Assembly (NCBI GenBank): GCA_020736575.1
Contig: JAGPYM010000016.1
Span: forward strand, 124,001-188,000
From: Thelonectria olida
Lineage: Eukaryota; Ascomycota; Sordariomycetes; Hypocreales; Nectriaceae
Length of the DNA: 64,000 nt
Direction of reading: 5' to 3'
Under the pieces are notes generated by a model. The model made no database searches. It saw only the letters and a program-made list of their open reading frames with translations, and was not told the DNA's origin. Below are positions 1 to 9,815 of this stretch, piece after piece (position 1 is the first letter of the stretch; each line of letters begins with the position of its first letter). Both the position numbers and the translations under genes were made by a program.

Positions 1-1
1 T

Positions 2-637
2 CTCACTTCTGGAGACGCTCTCTACCCCGAAGACTACGCGCTTCCTCGCGGGCAACGACCAGTCATAGGCGTGACTCAGGAGCAGCTCCTCGAGAGATGG
101 AACTTCATGCTGATTGAGCTGCAGAAATGGCGGGCGAGTCTTCCGCCGACCTTTGGAGCGAGTGCTCGCACGAAATGCGCCGGAAACGCGAGGAAACAGG
201 GCACGTTTGACCAGATTTGGTACGATATACCATTATGCGCGGCTACGATGCAGAGCTATCACATGGCAAGCATATTGCTGCTGGTCAATCAGCCCCAAGA
301 GTCGACGGCAATTCGATCTACAGTGTCTGCCCGCCTCAAGTCATATCGTCACATCCAGACAGAAGTGCTTCGGCACGCGAGGGAAATTTGCGGCATCTCT
401 CTGGCGAATCCAACTGACCCAGTTCGCATCAATTCCGTGCAGGCGCTTTTCGTGGCTGGGCAGGTCTTCTACGAACCCTTGGAGCAAAACGCCGTGCTGG
501 ATTTACTGGGTGGGATTGAGAGGGATCTGGGGTGGACGACGAGTTACCATACGGCCAAATTAATAGATGAATGGACACGGGACCAGCATGGGCAGCAGAG
601 GGAGAATAATTGCCGTGGGCATTGGCTGCTTCCGTAG
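2..637 (+). CDS. Zn2Cys6-type transcription factor, C-terminal part (5' end outside window)
   Basis: The reading frame is open from base 2 to the stop at 635-637, so only the last 211 residues are present; no start codon belongs here. The segment PLCAATMQSYHMASILLLVN and the following helices resemble the C-terminal end of the fungal-specific transcription factor (middle homology) region that accompanies Zn2Cys6 DNA-binding domains. The DNA-binding domain itself would lie upstream of the window. A nuclear regulator is expected; its targets cannot be told. The family call rests on pattern recognition of a poorly conserved region and is moderately secure. Confidence 0.6.
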   Translation, partial: LTSGDALYPEDYALPRGQRPVIGVTQEQLLERWNFMLIELQKWRASLPPTFGASARTKCAGNARKQGTFDQIWYDIPLCAATMQSYHMASILLLVNQPQESTAIRSTVSARLKSYRHIQTEVLRHAREICGISLANPTDPVRINSVQALFVAGQVFYEPLEQNAVLDLLGGIERDLGWTTSYHTAKLIDEWTRDQHGQQRENNCRGHWLLP

Positions 638-1631
638 CATCAAGCTGCCTTCCTTACCTCTGCAGGAGAAACGAATACTATCGCAAGCTTGTCCCCCCAC
701 GCTGTCCAGCCATCGAAGACTCTGAGTGCAACGTGATCGAGGAACCGCTCGCGCTCGGTAGAATGGGCACCGACATGTCCAGCTTCAGAGCAAGCGAGCC
801 AGTTGTTGGAGGCCATGTTGCAGCAAGTATCCACGAGTTGCGGGTCGTTGGGTGCGCCACCTCGGCACGATTGCTTCTTTCGTTTGCTAACGACCACGAC
901 AAGAGTCGCAGTTTGTGACGAGGTCGTAGAGCAGAGGAAGATCGTACTGGACCGTGGAAGGGTACAAGTGAAGGAATTGGAGGACAACTATAAGTCCTTA
1001 TCTATGCTTTAACGATACCCAACTGGACTACACGACTTACAAGAATGTGAATGACTACTAAGCATTAAATCACATTAGGTAGCAGTTAATCAATGATTTA
1101 ATATGGCTTTGGAGCCTTTTATTTTCCATTTTTTCCCACTCACTTCGCCCTTCAAGCAAAGCAAAACACCATATCATATCCATGCCGTCCGTCTTCCAAA
1201 TGACAAAGGAAAATAGTGTAAACGATTGAATAGTAGTAGGTCCCGAGTTTCGTCGCTCAAGCACGCTTTCATAACAAAAGAATAAGAGAAATAAAAAAGA
1301 ACAAAGACAAAAGGAAAGGAAACAATGTAAAACTCATAACACGCCATGCCCATGCGATTCGCTTGCGAGTATCCCTTCTAACCAAACCTATTCCATTCCA
1401 TTCCATCGACCCATCCGTCGATATCTACTCACACAGAAGATGAAATTGTACACGGTACATGAGTCGTTAAGTGTTTCGTTAAAAATACTGAAAAAAATGT
1501 GAATATCAGGGTGGGCATTCATTCGCTTTAATCCGCGCCAGACCCTTCAGACTGAGACGACGATCGTCCGAGGTGCATGTTCTTTCGTTTGACGATTTGG
1601 CTATTCAGATGTTAGCCGTTGATGATTCCGT
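638..1631. other. intergenic, convergent 3' flanks
   Basis: This stretch lies between the stop of the regulator fragment and the stop of the coiled-coil gene on the other strand. It becomes AT-rich from about 1020 to 1500, consistent with two 3' untranslated regions and terminators. The short open frames in it have no recognisable domain. Confidence 0.5.
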
Positions 1632-4600
1632 TTACGCGACAAAGTAGGGGAGGACTCGCATTGCACCGCCTCGGTTTCCCGGGTCTCGGACCACGACGAT
1701 TTCGTCCTTCTTCTTGCCGCCGTCCTTCTTGCTGCTGCGTCCGCTTCGTGTGCGGCCAGCTCCGTTTCCTCCCGCGGCGCTGAGCTGCACGACGAGCGAG
1801 GCGACTTGGCCCTGGAGCATGGCCACGTCGTCGAGTGCCTGCTGCTGCCCGCGCTGGGCTTCTTCGAGTTGCTTCTTGGTGTCTTCGAGCTGCGCGCGCA
1901 GGCTTCCGTTCTCGACGCGGAGGGGTCCGACCTGGGCCGCGTCCTTCTCGGCGGCTTCAAGCTTCTTGGCAATCTCGTCGCGCTCGGTCGTGAGCGTGTC
2001 GACGCTAGCAGCCTTCTCCTGGAGCTTGGCAGCCTCTTCTTGGGCGGCCGTGAGCTTCCCTGAGATTTCGTCGCGTTCAGACGTCAGCGCATCAACAGTC
2101 GCGGCAGTCTCCTTGAGCTTTGTCGTCTCCTCCTCCAAGCCGGCGACCTTGGCGGCAATTTCGTCGCGCTCTGCGGTCAGAGTGTCGACGCTGGCGACCT
2201 TCTCCGTGAGCTCTGCGTTCTTGGCTTCGAGGTCTTTGTTCTGGTCGTGAAGATGCGCAATCAACGCGACACCCTCGGTGATCTTGACGTCGTCGACGGG
2301 CGGCTCCGGAAGAGGCACCTCCTTTGGCGCATCCTCCTCGACCGCTGGCTCAGGCTCCTTGGTGTCTGGGGCCGGCTCGACTTCCGGCGCGGGAGGGGCG
2401 GGAGCTTCCTCGGGCGCATCCTCGACCGTCGCGGGCGCAGGCTTCTCGGTCGTGTCGGAACGAGCGTCGTCGTTCCTTGTGCTAACACTGAGCACGCTGG
2501 TGGCAGAGGAAATGATGCTTCCGGCGGAGCTGCCGACTGTCGACAGGGAGCGGAGAGACGAGTTCTCATCGAGCAGCTTGTTGTTCTCGACTGCAAGCCG
2601 CAGAACCCGTGAGGAAGAGTCATCTTGCTCTCTGAGCAGGTCCTGGATTTGGTTGTGGAGACTCTTGTTCTCTCCGTTCAAGAGCTCGGCGCGTTTCTTT
2701 ATTTTCTTGCGCTTCGATTCGAGCTCGGAGAGTTTGTCGGAAACCTCTTGCTTCTCCTTCTCGAGACCTTCGACCTTGGACTTGAGCCCGTCGTTCTCCT
2801 TGTCCGTATCGGCGATGCGGGCATCCTTGGCCTCGCCGTCCTTCTTGAGGTCTTCAATGGTGGCCTCGAGCGTCTTTGCCTGTTCCTCGAGCTTGGTCTT
2901 GTCCTCTTGGAGAGTGTCGAATGCCTCCTTGAGAACCTTCTTGTCAGCCTCCAGCTCCTCAAACCGCTTCTGGAGGTCCTTCAATTGCACCTCGAGCTCC
3001 TCGGATCGCTGCTTGAAGTGGTTCTTGTCGCCCTCCAGATCCGCGGACCGCTTCTCAAGCGTCTTCTTGACATCCTCCAGCGCGCTCTTCTCCTTACCCA
3101 AGTCCTCGAGTTCCTTGGTACGCTCCTTCAGGTCCATGTCGAGCTGCTTCTTCTCTGCAGTGAGCCCGCCAAGCTCGGTCGACTTCTCCAGGAGATCGGC
3201 CTCGAGGTTATCGACGCGGAACTCCAAAGACTCCTTGGAGATCTCCAGGCCCGCAATCTGGGCGGTAAAGGCGGTCTCGCGCGACCGTCCAATGACTTTG
3301 AGGTCCTGGATCTCGCGCTCCAGATTGTGCGACTTGGCCTCGAATTGGGAGCTCGACTCCAGCTGGCCCATGGATTCCTTCTCCAACACGTCGCACTTTT
3401 GCTGGAGGATGTCTTTGAACTCTCTGTGCCGGTTAACGTGATCCTGGAGCTCCTTGACCTTGCTGTCAAAGGCCTTCTCAGTCTCGAGAAGTTGGTCACG
3501 CTCCTTCTTGAGCTTCTCAACTGCGGTGCCATGGTCTCTCTTCATCCTCTCAATGGCCTGGTCCTTCTCCGTCTTGAGCTTGTTGACGACTTGGTCGCGC
3601 TCCTTCTTGAGCTTCTCAAAAGATTGGTCATAATCCTTCTTGTACTTGTCAAAGGATCGGTCATGGTCTTTTCGGGCCTTCTCGAGCATCACAGTGTGCT
3701 CCTTCTTGGCCCTCTCGAGCACGGCGTTTTGATCCTTCTTGGCATTCTCAATCAAAAGGTCGCGCTCCTTCTTCACCTTGCTGAGACTTGTCTCGTGATC
3801 CTTCTCAAACTTCTTGAGAGCGCGTTCCTGCTCCTCAAGCTTGGTTCTGGTCTTCTCGACAAGACGGAACTGCGCATCGAGGTCGCTGGAGAGCCTGTCG
3901 CGAGTCTCCCGGGCCTTGTTCCTCTCTTGTCGGAGTTCATCCTTGTCGGTTTGCAGAGAGGAAATCTGGTGGCGCGCATCATCAAGGTCCTTGGATGCGG
4001 AAGATTGCTGCTTTCGAAGACGCTCAAGGTCTCTCTTCAGCTCCCTCGCTTCGTCAAGTTCCTTGGTAGTGGAAGACTGCTGCTTCCGGAGGCGCTCGAG
4101 ATCCCTCTTTAGCTCGCGCGCTTCGTCAAGCTCCTTGGCTGTAGAAGACTGCTGCTTGCGAAGACGCTCCTGCGCTTCGTCGAGTTCCTTGTTGGTGGAG
4201 GACTGCTGCTTTCGAAGGCGCTCAAGGTCTTTCTTCAGCTCCTCCACTTCACGGGACAGAGCTCTCTCCGCGTCGTGTCTTGATCGCTCCCGTCGGTGAG
4301 TGGTAATGTCGGTGCGGGTGACCTCGCTCTGGTGAGTGATGATGGGCTGGCTGTGGGTGACGACCGAGCTCTGTTGGGTCATGTACGGTGTCTGCTGGGG
4401 GGTGGGGTGACATGCTGGACGGGTTGATAGGTGAGCTGAGCTTGCTGGGGAGGAGGCTGGTAAGTGTGTTGAGGGACATGTTGGGCTTGGTTATGGGGGA
4501 CCAAAGGGCCGACATGGGAGTAGATGGGTTGAGACTGTTGGATCAAGGGCTGCTGTTGGGGTGGTGCAGGCAGTGCCAAGGGCTGCTGAGGCTGCGAGAT

Positions 4601-5437
4601 GAGCGGCTGCTGAGATTGGGTGAGCTGCAGCTGCTGTTGTGGAGCCGGCAGCATGGGCTGTTGGGTCTGCTGAAGCTGTTGTTGTTGCTGCGGCTGCGGC
4701 TGCTGCTGTTGCGGCTGGGTCGGCTCAATGTGAATGTGGAATGTTCGGCCTCGGCTCTGTGACCGGTTCTTGGACTTCTTGCTGTCGTCCTCCGTCTGGC
4801 GAGAGGAGTCACGAGAATCACGCGAATCATATGAGTCTCGAGTGTCGCGAGAATCCCTAGTGGACGGCTCTGCAATGCTCACGCTCTGGTGACGAGTGAC
4901 GGATCGCGAACGAACCTGTCTCGACTCGTAAAACTTGCTCTCGCCCTCGGTCTCAGTGTCGGAGTCGAGACTCGTCACCCCAGTCGTGACGGAAGCAGTA
5001 GACGAACCCCATCGAAAGTCGGGGTCCGAGTCGTAGCGGTTGTCGTCCGAGGCGTAGGCGGTCCTAGGTGTAAGGGGCTCGGGCGACCTGATCCGCTGCT
5101 GCGGCTCATCCCGGGAGCGGAACTTCAGGGTTGGCGGCCTGAAACGGAGCGGCTTTGCGGGGGCCGCCTCGGGCTTAGCAGGCGGGAGCTGCTGCTTTGG
5201 CGCTTGTCTCGATTGTCTCGGAGCTGTGGTGGTGGTGGACTGCTCTGTCTCGGTGATGGAGGTTGTGGATGCTTCGGAGACGGTAGACAGCATATCAGGC
5301 TCTGGTCTGCGTGAAATGGACTGAGACTGGGCTCTTTGGCGAGACGAGCTGGAGTTTGATGTTCTCTGGGTTGAGGTGGCGTCTGACGAGGAGTTGCCGC
5401 TCTTGGAGCCGTAGCCCCGAATGGTGAGGTTCGGCAT
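1632..5437 (-). CDS. long coiled-coil protein, two frames probably one gene (frameshifted)
   Basis: Two overlapping minus-strand frames appear to be one gene. Frame 5437-4379 (352 residues) is basic, Ser-rich and then Gln/Pro-rich. Frame 4382-1632 (916 residues) is almost entirely charged coiled coil. The stop of the first and the ATG of the second overlap by four bases, an arrangement not expected of two fungal genes. The Gln/Pro-rich sequence continues in the second frame just upstream of its ATG (PQQTPYMTQQ), so a one-base loss in the C6 run at 4397-4402 joins them into about 1,270 residues. The coil contains a 24-residue repeat (residues 48-137 of the second frame), then nine 11-residue repeats (204-302), then heptad-like coil, an acidic Pro-rich linker near residues 630-700, and a second coil. 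A Ser/Gly/Lys tail ends the protein. No enzyme domain is visible; a scaffold or cytoskeletal role is a guess. Confidence 0.7.
3477..3773 (-). repeat. nine 11-residue (hendecad) coding repeats, 33-bp period
   Basis: Residues 204-302 of the downstream frame read as nine consecutive 11-mers, for example KKERDLLIENA, KKDQNAVLERA, KKEHTVMLEKA and KKERDQVVNKL. Each starts with a basic pair and has hydrophobics near positions 7-8 and 11. An 11-residue period is the signature of a hendecad coiled coil rather than the ordinary heptad. Confidence 0.85.
3972..4241 (-). repeat. 24-residue coding tandem repeat, four units (one short)
   Basis: Inside the coiled-coil gene, residues 48-137 of the downstream frame repeat the unit ELKRDLERLRKQQSSTTKEL plus DEAR, with copies of 24, 18, 24 and 24 residues. 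The DNA copies are close to identical over long stretches, which points to recent duplication or conversion. Confidence 0.85.
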
Positions 5438-8037
5438 GGTGACGTGAGGTTTGGTGGACGTTTCTTGTTTTGTTTGGGTTGGAAATGTAGCAGAACTTGC
5501 TGGTAATTCGGTGCTGGCTCTTCAAGGGTATCGTTGGTGAGGGGCGTTGATGATCGATGCGTGTGGTGCTTGTGGTGCGTGTGCGTGTGACGCTGCTGCA
5601 GATGGCTTCTGGATTAAATGTAGGTTTCTTTGTTGCATATTGGTATCATCGGGAAGAAGAGATGGGAATATGGGCAGAAATTCACGCCATACTCGGGGAC
5701 GACAAAGGCCTATATTGCATCTCGCGAGTGACAGACACACAGAGCCCAATTCAAAAACAAGAACCCTGATTCCACCCTGGGCTGTGACACCAGCCCCCAA
5801 CGTGGTTCGAGATCCACTGGCCAGGTCAACCCAACGACGATTGGGCACGACTCTGACAGCAGGGAGGGCCTCTAAACCGACGGCTGGGCCCGAGTGACGG
5901 TTGCGGCTGCGGGAGAAGAGGGCCTCCCTTGCTCCCTTGCAGGCCTTCTCCGAGCCTTTCCACGTAGTAGATCGTCCCGGGCGCCCCGGAGAAGCCCATT
6001 GGACCTCCCCGGGGACACAAACATTGCCCGTCCACTCTCGTGCAGCTGGCACTCCGCTACATTTGCGTCAGCAGTCAGAGTCAGGCCTCAGTCCTCGCAA
6101 AGTGGCAAACCGACGTAGTGAGGTGGAACCGCCTTTGTCGTGTCAAAGTGTCTTTCTAAAAGCAAATCCCTTCCATTCACATTCGTCCAGGCACAGGGGC
6201 CCAGTTTACTCTCCTCAGCCAGTGTGGTCCATGCCTGCACCAAGCGAGCTCTGCCCGCCCAGTCGCGGATCCGAGGCGACCAGTCACGACGATTGTTGCT
6301 CCTTTGAGGCCAGCATCAGGCGCTATTTTCAGTTGGGCTCCGAGGCTACTGTCATGTGGGCGTGTTCCATTCGCTGAAGACGGTTCCACGTCTGAGTGTC
6401 GTGACAGCCGAGGAGTGATAAGAGGGCGGACTGAGCAACCATAAAATTACGCTGCTCCCGTCTCCAACGAGACTCGTCGACTTTTACAGAGCTTGGGGAG
6501 AAACGAGGCGTACCAGAGCCCGCTATGACTCTTGTCTTTGCTGGCCTCCCGTCTAATTGTGCTCCCGTAGGCCGGTTCTGCCTTGAAAATCCGCGACGGG
6601 CGGTTGCACAGCGGTTTTCTTTGTTCTATTTTCAACGGATACGTGGCCTTGCTTGCAGGTATTACTCACATGGCCGCGTATTTTTGATAACTGAGGCGGC
6701 CAACGTTGTGTATTCACCATTTTGTGAGACATTATAGCGCCGGCGCCGTCTTTAGGGTAAGGAAGCGAGCGAATCAGCCTCTGCTTTTAGAGGCGCAGAG
6801 ACGACGGTGGTTTTGTTGGGAAACGCATTCGTGAGGCGTTGTTCTCTAGAATGCTCTGGGTCTTTCGGTGGCTGTTTTGCTTCTGCTGAATAATTCGCCC
6901 TGTGCTGGTCCTTGTCGTGAGGAGGATTGAGGACGCATATTTGTGGTGCATGACGGATTCAGGCCACCACACCTCACCATAATACGTAGATTTAGTATCA
7001 AACTCACAAGAACTATCCTCCATCTGCTGCAAACCTAGCATCAATGCAAGATACGATTGCTGCATCTTCACTTCGTCCATTTGGCCTAGTCGCCCGGGCT
7101 GATATGTACGGGGAATGCAAGATCGGCCAGAAACCGATCAAGCTGCAACTGAAGCAGCGACAGCTGAACTGATGCGTGCAGCGAAAGGTGCTGAAAATAC
7201 ATTTACCCCAACGCTAGGCCGGGTGGGAGCCCGGGGGCGATGCAGCCCAACGTGCTCTGCGTGCTGGCTTACCGGGAATAAGAACGAAGTGCCTGAGCAG
7301 CTGTTAGCAACGTGCAAGAGTGGGCCACAGGTCATGCTGGGGCTGTTAACCGCTGGGCGCCTCCATGGCTGCGGCGGGAGTGAGTTGAATGCTCCAAGCA
7401 GCTTCCAAGGTCTCTGCCCTCATCCCCCCGCAATGACAACTGTCAATAACGGAGGATCTCCGTATGGAGAGACCTGCGAAGTAGTCTAGGTAGTTATGTA
7501 GCATGTTGCTCATCCCCTGTGCCTCCTCAGCTCAACACGCAACGGAAACGCCTCACAAGCTGAGTTCTCCAGACAATGGGCGGTGGGGAGTATCATCTAT
7601 GAATAATAGAACCTCACCGGCCGCCGCCGGCGCTCCTGAGTTTTCTATTTCTAATTGAAATGATGAACGAATTATATATCTAGCAGAGCTGTGAGTATGG
7701 AGAACAAGAGCGCAGGCCGGTCCAAGATTGCGGGGAGAGTTGGTAAGGTGTTTGGGTGACATCCAACGTCGGTGGGACCAAAGCCAAGCCATTCAAGTCA
7801 TAACCAGGCTTTCGAAGGCATAGCATATGTTCAAGTTGTAATAGGTGCATGTAATGACTCTAGAATAATTATACCAAGGCTGAGGGAGATCAGTTAACTT
7901 TACTCATGCAAGACAACAACTCTCTAGTTGTTCCTCCTATGCCCCCAAATGCCTCTGGCCCAAGTCTCGGCGTGTCCAGCAACGATTGAAATAAAACAAA
8001 ATAAACAAACATCCAAGCTTTCGTGATGTGAGGCAAC
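5438..8037. other. intergenic, about 2.6 kb
   Basis: This is the upstream region of the coiled-coil gene and the downstream region of the permease gene. Short open frames on both strands (for example around 5520-6380) have low-complexity or composition-driven sequences and no domain. No repeat or RNA gene was recognised. Confidence 0.45.
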
Positions 8038-9642
8038 TCAAGCCGCATCAATCTCCATCCCTGGTACCACGGCACCTGTGGCAGTCGGTCCTTGATATCC
8101 CTTTCTCGCGCTACCAAACCACCAGCCTCCCACAAAGATGGTGAAACCTCCCCAGATGAGACACGCGTAGTTCATGTTCTGCGCGTTGACGGGCAAGGCA
8201 GTGGGGAAGGAGTAGATAACAGCCCAAGTGAGCATGTATGCGCAGGCAATACCGTTCATGGCGAAGCCAATCCACCCTCTCATGCGGAAAGGGCCGTAGG
8301 TGATGTTCTTGCGGCCCGTGACGAGATTGGGCAGAATGCAGGCGAGGAACGAGCTGCTAGAGAGCAGAATGAAGCTTCCAACGAAAGCATTGAAAGCCGT
8401 GGTGCTGCCCACATAGATGGCGCCCAGAACCGTAACGAGAGCACATGTGATTAGGGTGGACCAAAGAGGCATGTCGAGTTTCGAGTGAACCTTTCCAAGA
8501 ATATGAGGGAAAGGAGTGGCACCGTCACGAGCAAGGGCCCAAAGAGTTCGTCCGCAAGTGATGTATAAGCCGATGACGGTCAGGGTGATGCACATCATGA
8601 CCAAGAATAGCAGTCCCGTCGCACCAGCAGCTGAACCGGTAGCCTGGCGATAGATCTCGGCAATAGGATAGGCGGATTCGAAAAGGGCGTCGTAGTCGTT
8701 GATGGCGTACATGATGGCGATGAGATAGACGAGGCCTGTGAAGAAACCAGTAATGACTTGAAGGAACAAGGCAATGGGCACGTTTCGTTGGGGATCTGGG
8801 ATTTCCTCAGCTAGATGGGTAGTTGCGTCGACTGGACCAACGCTGAAGGCACCATTCAGCATGCCAGCAACGAAAACGAAGCCACTGGGGTAGCCAATAT
8901 CAGCCTGCCACTCCTTCCAGACAAACGATGAGCTCGCGTGTGGTGGTCGACCCCCCGTGCCGGGCATGACTGCCACAACGATGACGGTGATGATGAAGCC
9001 AGCCAAAACGGCAAAGACTCCGAACTTGTTGAGGCTTGGCATGGCGCTGTTGAAGAGACACACAGCCGCGCAGGAGATCCAGGTCGTGATGATGTACGTG
9101 ATGAAGACGTGCCACGACTCGGCCACGAAGTCGGCGTGGTTCAGCGCGTACATCTGCACCAACGTGTTGGCGAGAATCGACGACATGCTGGCGCATCCGA
9201 GGACCCAGGCGAGATAGTTCCACCACCCGGCGAAGAAACCAATGACTCGCCCCCATCGTCGGCCGGGCGTGACGGAAGCCCAGTGATAGACACCGGCAGA
9301 CGAAGGAATGGCGCTGGAGAGCTCGGCGATGCTGGCGGCGACGGTCCAGTAGAAGACGGAAACGACAATGAATTCGTAGAGGACACCGGGAGGCCCGCCG
9401 TTGAAGATGGCGACTAGGATCGAGCCGCCGATGGCTGGCCAGACGTTGCCCACGACGAGACCGACGCCGGCGAGAGCGAGGAGGTTGAAGTTTTGCTGGA
9501 GTTCCTGGACGTGACCCGAGGCATTGAGGTTGACTTCCTGATGAGAGACGGACTTTGTCACGGGGCCGTCGAAATCTTCATGTCTCTTGTCGTCGGCGTC
9601 CTGTTTTGGGAGGACTTGCTCCTCGGCTCTTGAACTGGTCAT
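8038..9642 (-). CDS. APC-superfamily amino acid/choline/GABA-type permease
   Basis: An intronless 534-residue protein with a hydrophilic N-terminus of about 55 residues followed by roughly twelve membrane segments. The first transmembrane block (LALAGVGLVVGNVWPAIGGS), the stretch GPVDATTHLAEEIPDPQRNV and the later CGRTLWALARDGATPF are characteristic of the fungal APC subfamily that includes the yeast choline and GABA permeases (Hnm1, Uga4, Bio5). It should import an amine or amino acid across the plasma membrane by proton symport; the substrate cannot be predicted from sequence. The ATG at 9642 gives the usual family length. Its promoter carries stacked inverted repeats and CTGGGG motifs (9762-9815). 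Confidence 0.9.
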   Translation of the reverse strand: MTSSRAEEQVLPKQDADDKRHEDFDGPVTKSVSHQEVNLNASGHVQELQQNFNLLALAGVGLVVGNVWPAIGGSILVAIFNGGPPGVLYEFIVVSVFYWTVAASIAELSSAIPSSAGVYHWASVTPGRRWGRVIGFFAGWWNYLAWVLGCASMSSILANTLVQMYALNHADFVAESWHVFITYIITTWISCAAVCLFNSAMPSLNKFGVFAVLAGFIITVIVVAVMPGTGGRPPHASSSFVWKEWQADIGYPSGFVFVAGMLNGAFSVGPVDATTHLAEEIPDPQRNVPIALFLQVITGFFTGLVYLIAIMYAINDYDALFESAYPIAEIYRQATGSAAGATGLLFLVMMCITLTVIGLYITCGRTLWALARDGATPFPHILGKVHSKLDMPLWSTLITCALVTVLGAIYVGSTTAFNAFVGSFILLSSSSFLACILPNLVTGRKNITYGPFRMRGWIGFAMNGIACAYMLTWAVIYSFPTALPVNAQNMNYACLIWGGFTIFVGGWWFGSARKGYQGPTATGAVVPGMEIDAA

Positions 9643-9761
9643 TTTGGCGGGCGTTGTGTATGGGATGAAGAGTCTCAGGAACGCTGATGAAACCTGAAGA
9701 AAAAGGGCGGGAGGTATTCTTTCTTATCAATAAGTTCGAGCCTTGGTCGGCGCCGTCATAT

Positions 9762-9815
9762 GGACTGGGGGCCTGGGTTGGAGAGGACTGGGGTCGACTA
9801 TCTCCAACCCCAGTC
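9762..9815. promoter_or_regulatory. interleaved inverted repeats and CreA-like CTGGGG motifs in permease promoter
   Basis: About 120-170 bp upstream of the permease ATG, GGACTGGGG occurs at 9762-9770 and 9785-9793. GACTGGGGT (9786-9794) is inverted as ACCCCAGTC (9807-9815), and GGGTTGGAGA (9775-9784) is inverted as TCTCCAACCC (9801-9810). CTGGGG matches the CreA/Mig1 consensus SYGGRG, so carbon catabolite repression is possible. The palindromes could also bind a dimeric Zn2Cys6 factor. Confidence 0.45.

Noticed and set aside
2278..4112. Long plus-strand frames of 387 and 495 residues
   Set aside because: They are antisense shadows of the repetitive coiled-coil gene; composition (Leu/Ser strings) follows from Lys/Glu codons on the other strand.
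5522..6052. 176-residue minus-strand frame upstream of the coiled-coil gene
   Set aside because: No domain, no intron context, and it overlaps open frames on the other strand; likely leader or promoter DNA.
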